Below, in pieces: positions 10,850 to 21,586 of a stretch of 64,000 bases of DNA. The notes below the pieces were generated by a model. That model had not been told where the DNA came from. It did no database searches and saw nothing but the letters and a program-made list of their open reading frames with translations. Made by a program: the position numbers and the translations under genes. The stretch is from assembly GCF_037042905.1 (NCBI RefSeq), contig NC_087245.1, positions 29,328,001 through 29,392,000 of the forward strand, read 5' to 3'. Within the stretch, counting starts at the first letter, position 1, and the number at the start of each line of letters is the position of its first letter. This stretch comes from Lytechinus pictus. Taxonomy: Eukaryota > Echinodermata > Echinoidea > Temnopleuroida > Toxopneustidae.

Positions 10850-10917
10850 TATTGGGGGTGGTTCATAAGGCCCCAAAGCCCCCTCCCCCATCTGCACGCC
10901 AGTGGGTACGCCATTAC
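10850..10917 (-). repeat. Poly-G/C-associated dispersed repeat fragment
   Basis: On the minus strand it reads ACTGGCGTGCAGATGGGGGA and continues into G-rich sequence. The plus-strand stretch at about 32213 (ACTGGCGTACAGATGCTTGG then a C run) is a relative. It abuts the candidate exon at 10918. Confidence 0.5.
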
Positions 10918-11170
10918 CACTGAAAGTTTGCTGTAATTTAGCAAATGGCTGCTTCTCTATGAGCAAGATGAACTGATGAATATCGGCATGTGCATCCGGC
11001 ACTATACTGTATATACCGGACGTTGGAACGGAGGTATTTATCTCACTATTGTTCAACCAAAGATCACAAGTGATCCGCTCCAACGTTAAGGTAAATTCAC
11101 GTTCCAGATTCTGTTTCCTGCTGGCAAAATTTTGAACTAGTTGTTCATAAACCTGTTTCGTTATATCCAT
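10918..11170 (-). CDS. Unidentified candidate first coding exon
   Basis: The ATG at 11170-11168 (context CTCATGG) opens 84 codons beginning MDITKQVYEQLVQNF. The frame ends at a possible donor, AGTG|GTAATGG, at 10918/10917. Composition is protein-like: an amphipathic helix rich in Q/E/R/K, then a more ordered segment. I recognise no family and no following exon. Just past the donor the frame runs into a poly-G repeat, so the stretch could be the open part of an old element. It lies between the CYP46-like gene and the SMB receptor and is not obviously part of either. Confidence 0.3.
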
Positions 11171-13273
11171 GAGAGAACAAAGAAGGGTGAGTAAATAATT
11201 TTTTCCCAAAATATTGTTCCAAATCGTTGATCTAACACGGGACGTATATTGCGTGTATTTCTTTCCGCTTTCATAGTTTTGCAGAGTGGAATGACAGTTT
11301 TTTTTTTATAGATCTGTGATCAGTAGTGACCGTGATGTTAACATTTTCGAAAAACACATCCATGTCATTTGAAGCTTTCTACAAAGAACTGTGCTAATTC
11401 GTTGTGTTTCTTGCTTCATTATTATTCCGACACTCTCTTCACTATTCAGTATGGAAAGGGTGTAATTCAGATTATTAAAAGTATTTACAGAGTACGGAAA
11501 TATGCCTATAGCTTTATGTATGTATTCATTGTGATATGCAACTTGTGTCGTTGTACATCCTGCCTAGCATTTTTCTTTTCATTAAACCATTTTATATGAA
11601 ATAAAAACTCGCATGTGACGTGTTTAACATCAGAAATTCAATAAATGAATATAACTATAGTAAAGGTATCATTTTAAAATGTGACCCAAAACCCCTCCTC
11701 CTCGAGTTTGTTCAAAAACTTCCCTCAATGAGATATCCCTCTTTTCGAAGGGAGGATGAAAATTCGGTGGTTGGAATTTTGGCTTGTCAAAAATATTTCT
11801 GCAGGGAAATCGATCAACTTAAATAAAATTCCTTTGCCCAACCCACCCTCGGTAACATTCATGATTGTATACAATGATAAATTAGTAACACAAAAACTGT
11901 GTTACTTACAGTAATATCTACAGTGCAACATCACTGGTAATACTTATATAATACTTATATCATTGTTATCACTTTTGTCACCATAATATCATTATAATAA
12001 TATCGTTATCATTGTCGTATTCACCATTACAACAATCATTGCTTTTTTACACAATTAATGAAACTAGGTAACTTCATAAGGATTTTAGATTGAGGGAGCA
12101 GGGGGGGGGGGGGGTTCGGGACAAGGTACCACATTTCTTCATTCTATGTTTTGTTATAAAGGCATCGTGACTTGCCTACAGTTGTCATCGAGAACCGTGG
12201 CTCATACGCGACAACTTCTGCTTGTATTGGTGAAATAAAAATAATCCATTTATATTACCCAGTAACATTTGCGAATATTATTGTTTGATCACATTTATCA
12301 AGTAAATGTACGGTAAACATGCCTTTGTGTAATCTAACGGGGACTTTGACATTCTCGACCGAAAGGCAAATAAAGCACACTTTTTCACTGGCATTGCAGC
12401 AGAGTAGTAAATGCTAATGTATATTTTGGAATAAAGCAATACAATATGAAATATGTTATGAAAATCGTCGTGATGTTGCCTATGGAGCGATCACATCTGG
12501 ACAATTTAGCCAGCGCACGACGCCGACGTACTGTCCTCGTCGACGGCCGTTTCCTCCTTTAAACCAATGTCTTGTTATCAAACACTTCATTCTTAAAATA
12601 TCGAGATTGCATTTTGTTAACAACACAAGATATAAAGAATTCAAATTATTTGTATAAATGAACATTTGTGTTGTTAACAAAGGGAAATTATTGATATAAA
12701 GAAATGGGATTAAGAAAACGGTTTGCCATAGCCTGCGTACGTCTCGTACGAAGGCTTAAGTATTCTTCATTTGAATCGTATTTAGATATGATGTTTCCGC
12801 TATAGCCCAAAAGCCTGTGGAACAAGAACCCGGGACATGAACTCATATGTAAATATGTACAACATCATCAAAATATGTTTTGGTGGTACTCGTGTCCCAC
12901 GTGTTCTGTACTGTCGTGATGAAATAGTACTTATCTTAAATATCTTATTATGATGTGAACAATGCCCCAGTACTCAAACAGTAACTGAAAGAATAATGAC
13001 TTAATGATACTATTAACAATGCACTTCGTATATTCTTGAAAATCGAAACTCTGAACACTTATATCCAGTTGAACATGATAAATTTACCTTGGTTTGAACA
13101 TTTTGTTTTACTTTCGATGTTTACATTCGGAAAAGTGGTTACCAATTGATTTAGGCATGTGTTGCCAATTTATGGTTACCGTGTGACAGGAAAAGGGTGC
13201 TAGTTCGATTATATTATCATTCTCTTCTTTCTTTTCACTCAGTTATTTGTTATTTCAAAACGACGGTGTATCA
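11171..13273. other. Intergenic, upstream of the SMB receptor
   Basis: No coding signal seen. It holds a G14 run at 12101-12114 and AT-rich unique-looking sequence. The receptor promoter should lie near the right end, but I cannot place a TATA box or transcription start. Confidence 0.4.
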
Positions 13274-16200
13274 ATGGTCGACGCTTATTTCCTCTTCATG
13301 GCTCTACTTTTGCATATCGTTATTCTTCAGCTGCTGTCGATATATGCTTCAGGTACGTTTCCCACCTTTATCGGTGACTATGTATATTATCCTGATTTCG
13401 CTACTGTTTGGATAATGGGATATTTGTATGTTTTGGTATACGAACGGCATGACAAAGAAAAAAAATCTTCTGCCCACCCCATTGAGTGCTTGAAAATATG
13501 AATTAAACCTGCAAGATTTATTCTTTTTTTACTGTAGATATATGAACATTGTTTTTTATGTGATCTTTCGTTATGTACCCCCTCCCGTATGTTCATCTCT
13601 CCCCACTCCTTTAGCTCGATCGCCCTATCTATTGCTAACTCTCCTTCATGTATTTCGTAATTACGGCCAAAGACGATCAGGCACTGGTAACTGCCATAAG
13701 TAACCATATTATAAGAATGGCAAACACCCAAATGAAAATTTGAAGAAGTGACACGCATCAAGCAAAGTTTCTTTGTCAATGTCTCACACGTAGATCTTTA
13801 TTTTAATTCTTTCTTTCACAGCAACGACGGTCAATGTCACAATAGGGGAAAACACATTTAAGACCTGCACCTCGTCATCGTGTGGCAATGTAAACTGTGG
13901 AGAAGTACCCGGTGATCCAACTCCTTGTCATTGTGACCAGGCATGTGAGTTCTACAACGACTGCTGCGGAGACTACAGAATGGTCTGCTCTGGGACGAAC
14001 TCTACAGAGAGCACAAGGGGTTTCCGTGAGACAGTGGATGATATAGGAGGAGAGGTGAACACTGAGTGCATCTCTCCGAACGCAGATTCATCAGATGCTT
14101 TCTGGATGATTCAGTCATGCCCTGAAACGTGGCATGATGCTGTTTTGCGCAATAGGTGCACGTCAAATGAGTCTTCAACAAACACCGATTTGAGGCTCCT
14201 GCCAGTGGTCCATGGTGGTGTTACATACAGAAATATATTTTGCGCTGTCTGCAATGGTGTCGAGTTCTATAGCGGCGGTCTCACTGGTTGGAAGTTTGAA
14301 TTCAGTTGCTTGAAACGGCATGCAACATTTGTCGAGTCCGAAAACATAACAATTCACGAACTCATCAATTCTGAAAATTGCGAACCACGTTTTTCGCCTC
14401 CTTCAGGTGTGCCACAAAGTAGTCTTCGCCCATGTCTGAACTATAATTATGTAGCAGGTTGTCCGCCTGATTCCCCACGGACTCTTCTAGAGGGATGTAT
14501 GTCCTTTACTGGTATCTTCACAGAAGAATCGACAGGTCGATACAAGAATCCATACTGCAAACTTTGCAATGAGGGCGCAATCAGTAAGAATTGGACAACT
14601 GATGAACAAAAAGAATACGTGGAGAGATTATGCTCCTCTCCGGGGGAGTCTTTGACACCTGTCGTCGCGTCTAGCAGCATTGGCAGCTTTAGCTTTCTAG
14701 ACGAATCTGGAGAACCCAGCGACAATGATATCGGCATGTCCCTGACACCGATCTCCGTGATTGTTGATTTTTCTGCTAAGAGTAGTGTGTCCATCTTCTA
14801 TTCTGAGAACATGGTTGTGGAAAGGCAGGTGGCGTGTAACTTTGGTGAAGTCTACGATCTGACGTCTGATGGATGTGTGGCAGTCACATGTACTGATGGA
14901 TATACACTCACTAATGGTAGGTGTGTCAGGGATGCACCGTCGGTTAACCTTACATGTGGTAACAATAATGCCAATTTGGAGTTATCCATGACTGTGGTAA
15001 TAGCGACAGACAGCAATGACACGTGCCTGAAACTGGAAATTGATAAATTGGGTCAGCTTTCGAACTGCATTGCTGTAAGCCTCAACTTGCCCAATGAATC
15101 ATTCACTATTAAACATCAAATTCCACAGGATAATGTCACTAAACAAGTAGATAATAACACTAATTGCAAGGAAGTTATGCATGAGGGACGGGCTTACACA
15201 TCCATGGAATACACATTTTACACAGCAGTCCTTGATTATGCAGAGCTTGAAGACGCCATCGACAGGTCGCTTCTGTACGTTTATCAGCCAGCGATGGGTT
15301 GTGATATTAAAGATGTAGACATTTCACGCAGATGTGTCGCGATAGAAGGGCTCCCCAATTGTGATCGCGGCCGTAAGGAACTTTCCTATTATCAATTTCA
15401 AAATCATAATGGCACATCTTTTGTTTACGATAATGAGACGGGCAACCTCTACCATCCATATGAGACGGAGCTAATTGCGACTTACGACAGCCAATATCCT
15501 TCGACCATTCGCAAGTTCCATAAGAAAGAAGTTGTTCACATCTGCGATCGAGGGCACTTTCTTTCCTGTCCACTCATATCTCGAAACGTATCATATTTCA
15601 CCACAGTGGAAGGGAAGTCTAATTTTCTAAGACATGCAGCGACCGGGGAAATACTTGGTCCAGATGAATACATGGTGGCAGCAGATGGTAACATCCAGGT
15701 ATGTGTGCCAGAGGGATCGGGTCAAAACGCAACAGTGAACGAAACTGTCGTGAAATACTTTTTCCGGTACGATCAGTCGCAGGTTATTCTTAGCTACGTT
15801 GGTGTGTGTATGTCACTCGTTGCACTAATCGCCACTTTCCTGACGTACAGTACCTTCCCTGTCCTCCGACAGTGTGTCAGCAACAAACTTATCATGATAC
15901 TCTGTGTAGCTCTTTTTGCAGCTCAACTCCTGCAATTACTGAATGGCATTGCAACAAGAAACGCTTACGCCTGCATGATAGTAGCAGTAATCGGTCATTT
16001 TCTGTGGCTCTTTGTTTTTGCCATGACAACAGGTCTAGCGTTCGAACTGGATAGGACTTTCGGCAGCTTGAACAACTTCAGCGTGTCCTCAGATAGTCTC
16101 GTCTCGCTTTTGAAATACACGACATTCGCACTTTCCTTAGCCGGTGCCATCGTTGCCAGTTGTCTTGGGATTCATTTCACAATAGGGGAAGAGATAGACT

Positions 16201-17007
16201 TTCATTACGGCAGTGAAACTCTATGTTGGATTGGTGACAGGACTGTGAATCTGATAGCATTTGGTGGGCCACTCGCGATCTTCTTACTATTCAACATTAT
16301 ATTATTTGGACACACAGTGCACGGAATAAGGCATGTGACCAAGATTCGAAATCGTGCTATCCGGCATTCTAGCACTTTAAAGGAAAGGGGAAAGGAGCTA
16401 CAAATATATTGGAAGGTATGTATCAGCACTTTTATTTCTGTTCTGGTATCTTACCATGGTAAATGCTCATGGTAGTCACTGAGTGCACTTCATCGCCAAA
16501 AGAAGTCCCAATCATGACAAAGTTGTAATATGCAATGGGGTCAGGTTTGTTTATACGTAAATATGTAGCTGAAATATTATTGATCAACTCGTGCTTTGTT
16601 TTATTTTTACATTATTACTACATGGTTCCCTCTCTCATACACCCTCTCTCTCTTCCCATCTTTTTCACGTGTAGATATCAACACTATTAGGTTTCACCTG
16701 GCTTTTCGGGTTCGTAGCCGCTTTTGCAGGAGTGCCAGCCCTATGGTACATCTTCATCATCCTAAATTCTCTCCAGGGCGTCTACATTTTTCTTGCGTTC
16801 ATGGCCAACAAAAGGGTCTACCACCTCTGGGCCAGCGTACTGTGCTGCAGGACACGGGGTGACAAACTGACAAAGCAAGGAAAGGGCCATCGCAGCAATG
16901 GTAAATCAACGACATTGACACTGGTTGCAGGAACAGTATCGACGACATCTGAACACCGTATCGCCAACCAGTTCACAACCTGGAACTCGAGTGCGACAAA
17001 GGTGTGA
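13274..17007 (+). CDS. Somatomedin-B-containing Methuselah/adhesion-like 7TM receptor (class B), complete
   Basis: Exons 13274-13352, 13822-16415 and 16675-17007 join in frame to 1001 codons plus stop (donors TCAG|GTACGT and GAAG|GTATGT; acceptors TTTCACAG and CACGTGTAG). Residues 1-26 are a signal peptide. Residues about 42-82 form a somatomedin-B domain with the Cys spacing C-x-C-x3-C-x5-CC-x6-C at its core. A roughly 590-residue ectodomain follows, with many Cys and N-glycosylation sequons. The seven-helix region starts near residue 681; the last exon carries LLGFTWLFGF (TM6) and NSLQGVYIFLAF (TM7), hallmarks of secretin/adhesion receptors. I see no GPS cleavage motif before TM1, which fits Methuselah-like rather than typical adhesion GPCRs. 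It should signal from the plasma membrane; the ligand is unknown. Nearly all the protein lies in one 2.6-kb exon. Confidence 0.92.
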
Positions 17008-17187
17008 CATGTGGCTTCAAATGTCTCATTTTATACGTTTACTTAGCAGATCTTACGAGAAATTACTGTAGATTTGGGGTGTTGATACATCTTCTTAATG
17101 CTCAGGCAAAAACATTCGACACAAACACATGTAGGTATAAAAAATATCGCATACATGTATTTATTGGTTGAGATCAAGCGACACCAG

Positions 17188-17193
17188 AATAAA
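17188..17193 (+). promoter_or_regulatory. Possible poly(A) signal of the SMB receptor
   Basis: AATAAA about 180 bp after the receptor stop codon. It is the first canonical signal on that strand. In AT-rich sequence this could be chance. Confidence 0.4.
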
Positions 17194-17295
17194 AAAAGAA
17201 CAAACACCAACAATCCTAATCTTCATCACAAAATAATTATGTACTTATTGTGTAAAAGAATTATAAAGCTATCAAGAAGGATAATGAAATTAAAA

Positions 17296-17403
17296 GTCAT
17301 TGCATTTGGACCTACTCAAATTCTGAATAATACTAAAAACTCTGTCCATGTCATTGCATTTGGACCAACTTAAATTCTGAATAATACTCAGAACTCTTTC
17401 ATG
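17296..17403. repeat. 54-bp direct tandem duplication
   Basis: Two adjacent copies of a unit starting GTCATTGCATTTGGACC, at 17296 and 17350, with a few differences. It lies just after the receptor's possible poly(A) signal. Confidence 0.9.
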
Positions 17404-18757
17404 TTCGTTTTAAATCTTGACGATGAGACTTCATGAATACAGACACGAGTAATAACGGTCTCATCATCGATGAAAATAATGTCCATTGATAAGAAACATT
17501 GGGATGCTTTCAAACGTCTGAATGGATCCTATTCAAACCATTAACTGACAGCATACACATGATCCATCTTGCCTAAAATGCAAATCGATGATGGCAGGTC
17601 ATATAAACAAATACCTGGTCAAAGTTTCGATATGAGGAAAATTCGCCAAATTAGGATTCACGCCATTAATATTCAGAAAACAAATATGTTCGGTCAGTAT
17701 AATTCGGCTATTACCTTTGGCGTGTAAGAATGGTTTTACAGGTAATGTGTGGGTTATTATTTCTAAAGCCCCCGTTAATTTTGTAATGATATTGCACATT
17801 GCGGCTCACCATTCCATAATTAGGTATAGAATCGTGATAAGCAAGCTATCCTTTACAAATATCTCATTTATCATATTTATGGTCATACTCTGCAGTTCCA
17901 TTCTTATTTCGTTTAACGTGACTGTGCACTATTTCATGTAAATTGCATATGTATATACTAGTTTGCAGTTATTGTGCTATTGCGTCGAAGTGATATTTAC
18001 ACATACATGCATTCGGGAAAAGATATCCCGCTTATTCAACCATCCTTTTAATGGATAACTTCTTTAGTTAGTATTATCTTCTTGGCTGAAATATATTGGC
18101 AACAAACAAACCACTTCCAGATTGGGATTTTTTTTTCTTTTCATCGAAAGGAGAAGTCCAAGGTGACATTGAGTTGCCTTTAAAAATCAGAAAAATGCAC
18201 CTTTTTGACGTCACCTTTCCCAATGGACTCATTTAGTAAATCCCACTCAAAAATGTAATTTCTTCTGTATCTACCGAAAGTAAATTTATCACATCATAGA
18301 AATAAATCATATCGCAAGATAATTTCAAATACATATGCATTTAAAAGAAAACAAATTAACAAACTGACATTAAAAATAACGCATATGACTTTGAACTGGA
18401 CGTAACTGATGTGAAAACATTTACATTTTAATCAAGCAATACATGTATACTCCTAATACTTTTCAGGCACCGTTACACAAAGATTACTGATCATTGAAAT
18501 TTTGAAACAACGATAGATTAGTTGTAAGTGGATTTGGAGATCCTCAAACTCATGCACCCAGTCATATTGATTGGTCATTGTTATGTCCCCTTATTTACTG
18601 CAAACCTTTGTGTTTAATAGAAGCCCCGACAGCATAGTCTTTGTTTTCAGGCACTTAACGAATTAGCACATTTACTGAATATCTCACAAGGAATGATAAA
18701 AATACCCTGTATCCTTTTGACCCTGTAATCCACTTGGTATAAAGTTTCATAAGATTG
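17404..18757. other. Intergenic, no gene seen
   Basis: AT-rich sequence without recognisable coding, RNA or repeat structure. Confidence 0.4.
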
Positions 18758-19414
18758 ACCCTAAAAGGACTGGGGGGCATGATGCCCCATCCCCCCCCCC
18801 CCTTGATGCTTCGCGCGATATTTCCCAAATGCAAAATGAAAGCACCGCAATTTTTAAAGACTTTTTTCTTTGAAGTCTCGGGCAACTCAATCGCGACGCA
18901 CGGGTATAGCATCGCGACGCCACGTGACTTAATGGCTCATTTTTGTGTACAAAGTCTATGGGAGATGAAATTCATATAAGGGTGATTATTTTTCGTTCTA
19001 ATTGGTCTGCTTAATTAATTTAGGGTTTAATTTAGTTGTTAAATGGTCTGCAATAAATTCCATTGAAAAAAAAAATAACAAGGAAAAAAAAAAGATATAC
19101 ATAAGAAAATCTTAAAACAAATACATGAGGAAAAATTTTTCTTTGTGAAAACCTGTAAATTAGATTACAAAGATGACATCTGGTAAAAAAGAGGAAAATT
19201 TAAATTGGGTGTTAAATTTTCAAATAATGATTTTCACGAATAAATTTGCATATTTTATTCATACTAAATAGAATTAATTATTTTCAGATTTTTATACTGG
19301 CTTGTAGTTTATGTGCGTCCCAGATTTTGGCGCGAACGGCGGTCGAGATCAGAAGGGGGGCATCATGCCCCCCAGTCCTCAGTACATCTCAAATAGCCCA
19401 GTCCTTTTTAGGGT
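18758..19414. mobile_element. Inverted-repeat DNA element with GC-rich subterminal palindromes
   Basis: The left end ACCCTAAAAGGACTGG is matched by the inverted right end CAGTCCTTTTTAGGGT. Next to each end is a palindromic GGGGGGCATGATGCCCC-type block (near 18773 and 19355). About 650 bp, no transposase. No clear target duplication, so the superfamily is uncertain. Confidence 0.65.
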
Positions 19415-19558
19415 GAATCATTAATTACTCGTTGACATAATCAGAAGGGCTCCAATGTTTGAACGTAGAAAAAAATACATTTACACTCAATAAAAACACA
19501 ATAAAATTAGAGATCCCGTATAGATTTTATATATGATGTATTATAATATTTTAAACAT

Positions 19559-19868
19559 GGCCCGTATTCTGAACTCAGGTTTAAATTAAACCCTGGTTTA
19601 AAGTTGTGGTTTAACTATGGAGAGCCAATTTGGGGCCCAAGTCCCTAACAGTATACACTCCATTCATTAACTCATATGACACCCAAATTGTTCATAATTG
19701 TCTGGGAATGATAACTGAAGTATTTTTCTTCATTATGAAAGCATAATGAAACAAAATAGTAAACATAAGAAATATACAATAAAAACATTTTTTTAATAGT
19801 TGGCTTCCCATAATATTAGCACAGAGTTTGACCGTGGTCTAAGTTAAACTTGACTTCAGAACACGGCC
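19559..19868. mobile_element. Short MITE with GGCCCGTATTCTGAA termini
   Basis: The left end GGCCCGTATTCTGAACTC matches the inverted right end GACTTCAGAACACGGCC with few mismatches. About 310 bp, non-coding. Confidence 0.6.
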
Positions 19869-20599
19869 CAATGCAAACAATTTATGAGTTGAATGTGTGA
19901 AAATATTGGGGTTTAGTGGGGGTGAGAAAGTTATATATAACGCTTAGATGTTTTGTAAAATTTTACATTGTCGTTAAAATTCATTTTAAAAAACCTGATT
20001 GAAATAATAACATTATTGAGATGAAAGTATTATTGAAATAGTAAGTTCATAAATTACACACGTTTTTACTGTGAATCTAGTTTTCATTAAAAAAACGTGC
20101 ACAAAGAATACTGTTTTATGCAGTCCTTGAAATTGTGCCAGAGATTACCTAAACCGACGCCATATATCTTATGACCAATGTTGGATTACACTTTATAAGC
20201 AGTTTCACAAAATGAATAATTGAACCATAACCCCCCCCCCCCCCCACATTCGTTACTTCATTTTAAAAAGTTAAAAATCCATTCCAGAAGTGGGAAATCA
20301 ACAGGGCAATTCAATGTATGGTTGACCCTTATTTGCTATATAAAAATTAAATGCTCTATAATTATTTCAAAACAATGTGTTTTTTTTTCGTCAATTTTTA
20401 CATGTTCCCTGAGAAAGAAAATATGGCATGCTGAAAATATTAAAAGCGGAAAGAAACAAAAAATATATTCATATCGCTATCTAATCAGAGTATTTTGAGG
20501 GTTTTTTTCTCAACCGAAAGTTTCTATTGATATATGAATAAAAAGTGTGTAAGGATTATCGGGAGAATTTAGTACGTTTCTGCTACAACTTACGGAGGT

Positions 20600-21170
20600 T
20601 TTTAAGTGCCATCGACTTGTCAAGATGGGGAGATACGTTTTCTCGCCAAGTCGACATATGAAAAGTTGTATGTCGACATCGTGATGGCGAAATAATTATC
20701 TTGCCAGTTCGATATAAAAAAGTTTTTTTGTCAACATGGCGAGATACATTATTTCATCGAGTCGACTTATGAAAGGTTGTACGTCAACATGGCGAGATAC
20801 ATGAACTCGCTATGTTGACATATAGCAATTATTGGCGAGATTTAATTTTATATCCAGAGGTGCACACCGCGCGCCAATGGATGTTGGTATATAACTAGCC
20901 ACACTGCATCGGCCAGGATTCGTTTCCAATTACGGGATAAGGTGCCTGCATGGTGTTGATATAAAACTAAATCTCGTCATTTACTATTTATAAGTCAGTA
21001 ATGCGTGATTATGATCACGCCATGTTGACATATAACTTTTCATATGTCGACCTGGCGAGATAATGTATCTGGCCAAGTCGACATACAACTTTTTTATATT
21101 TCAACTTGGCTTGATAATTATCTAGCCATGTTGACAGACAACTTTTCGTTTATAGTCGACTTAAGTTGAA
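20600..21170. mobile_element. Foldback element with arms made of repeated GTCGACAT-type units
   Basis: The left arm (about 20600-20825) holds several imperfect units of the form AAGTCGACATATGAAAAG plus TTGTATGTCGACAT and TGGCGAGATA. The right arm (about 21005-21165) holds the same units inverted. Arms built of short tandem repeats around a unique centre resemble sea-urchin TU-type foldback transposons. That comparison is from memory of the class, not an alignment. Confidence 0.65.
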
Positions 21171-21586
21171 AAGATTACAGTCGAATCGATTTTCACACGA
21201 TTCTCTTTCAGCCTCATTCCACTCCTACCAATAAGTTATTTGCATAGAAAATTCTGACAAAATAATGTCACGAAAGCATCACTTGGTCCCAATGTTCAAA
21301 AGTGGAAGAAGTCATAAATCAAAGACACAGAAAATTAAGAGAAATGCATTACTCGTTTAAGTTTGCACACTTCTTTGTTTTCATCCTGTGTTTAACCCTT
21401 CACGTTTTTCATTTCCTGCGGATGAGACTCGACGAAACTTAGAAATAAAATGATCAAACACAGTCGTTTGAAAAATTCAACTGAAAAGCCTGCTGGTCAT
21501 TATATATTATTTGTTTCAAATTTAGAAATATAAATACATATCCGTAACAAAATACCCTTTTCGAAGATGCTCATTCAAAGCTTTTA

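Noticed and set aside
13387..13779. 130-codon minus-strand frame in receptor intron 1
   Set aside because: No domain, no splice support, and it overlaps the receptor's first intron on the opposite strand. Length is possible by chance.
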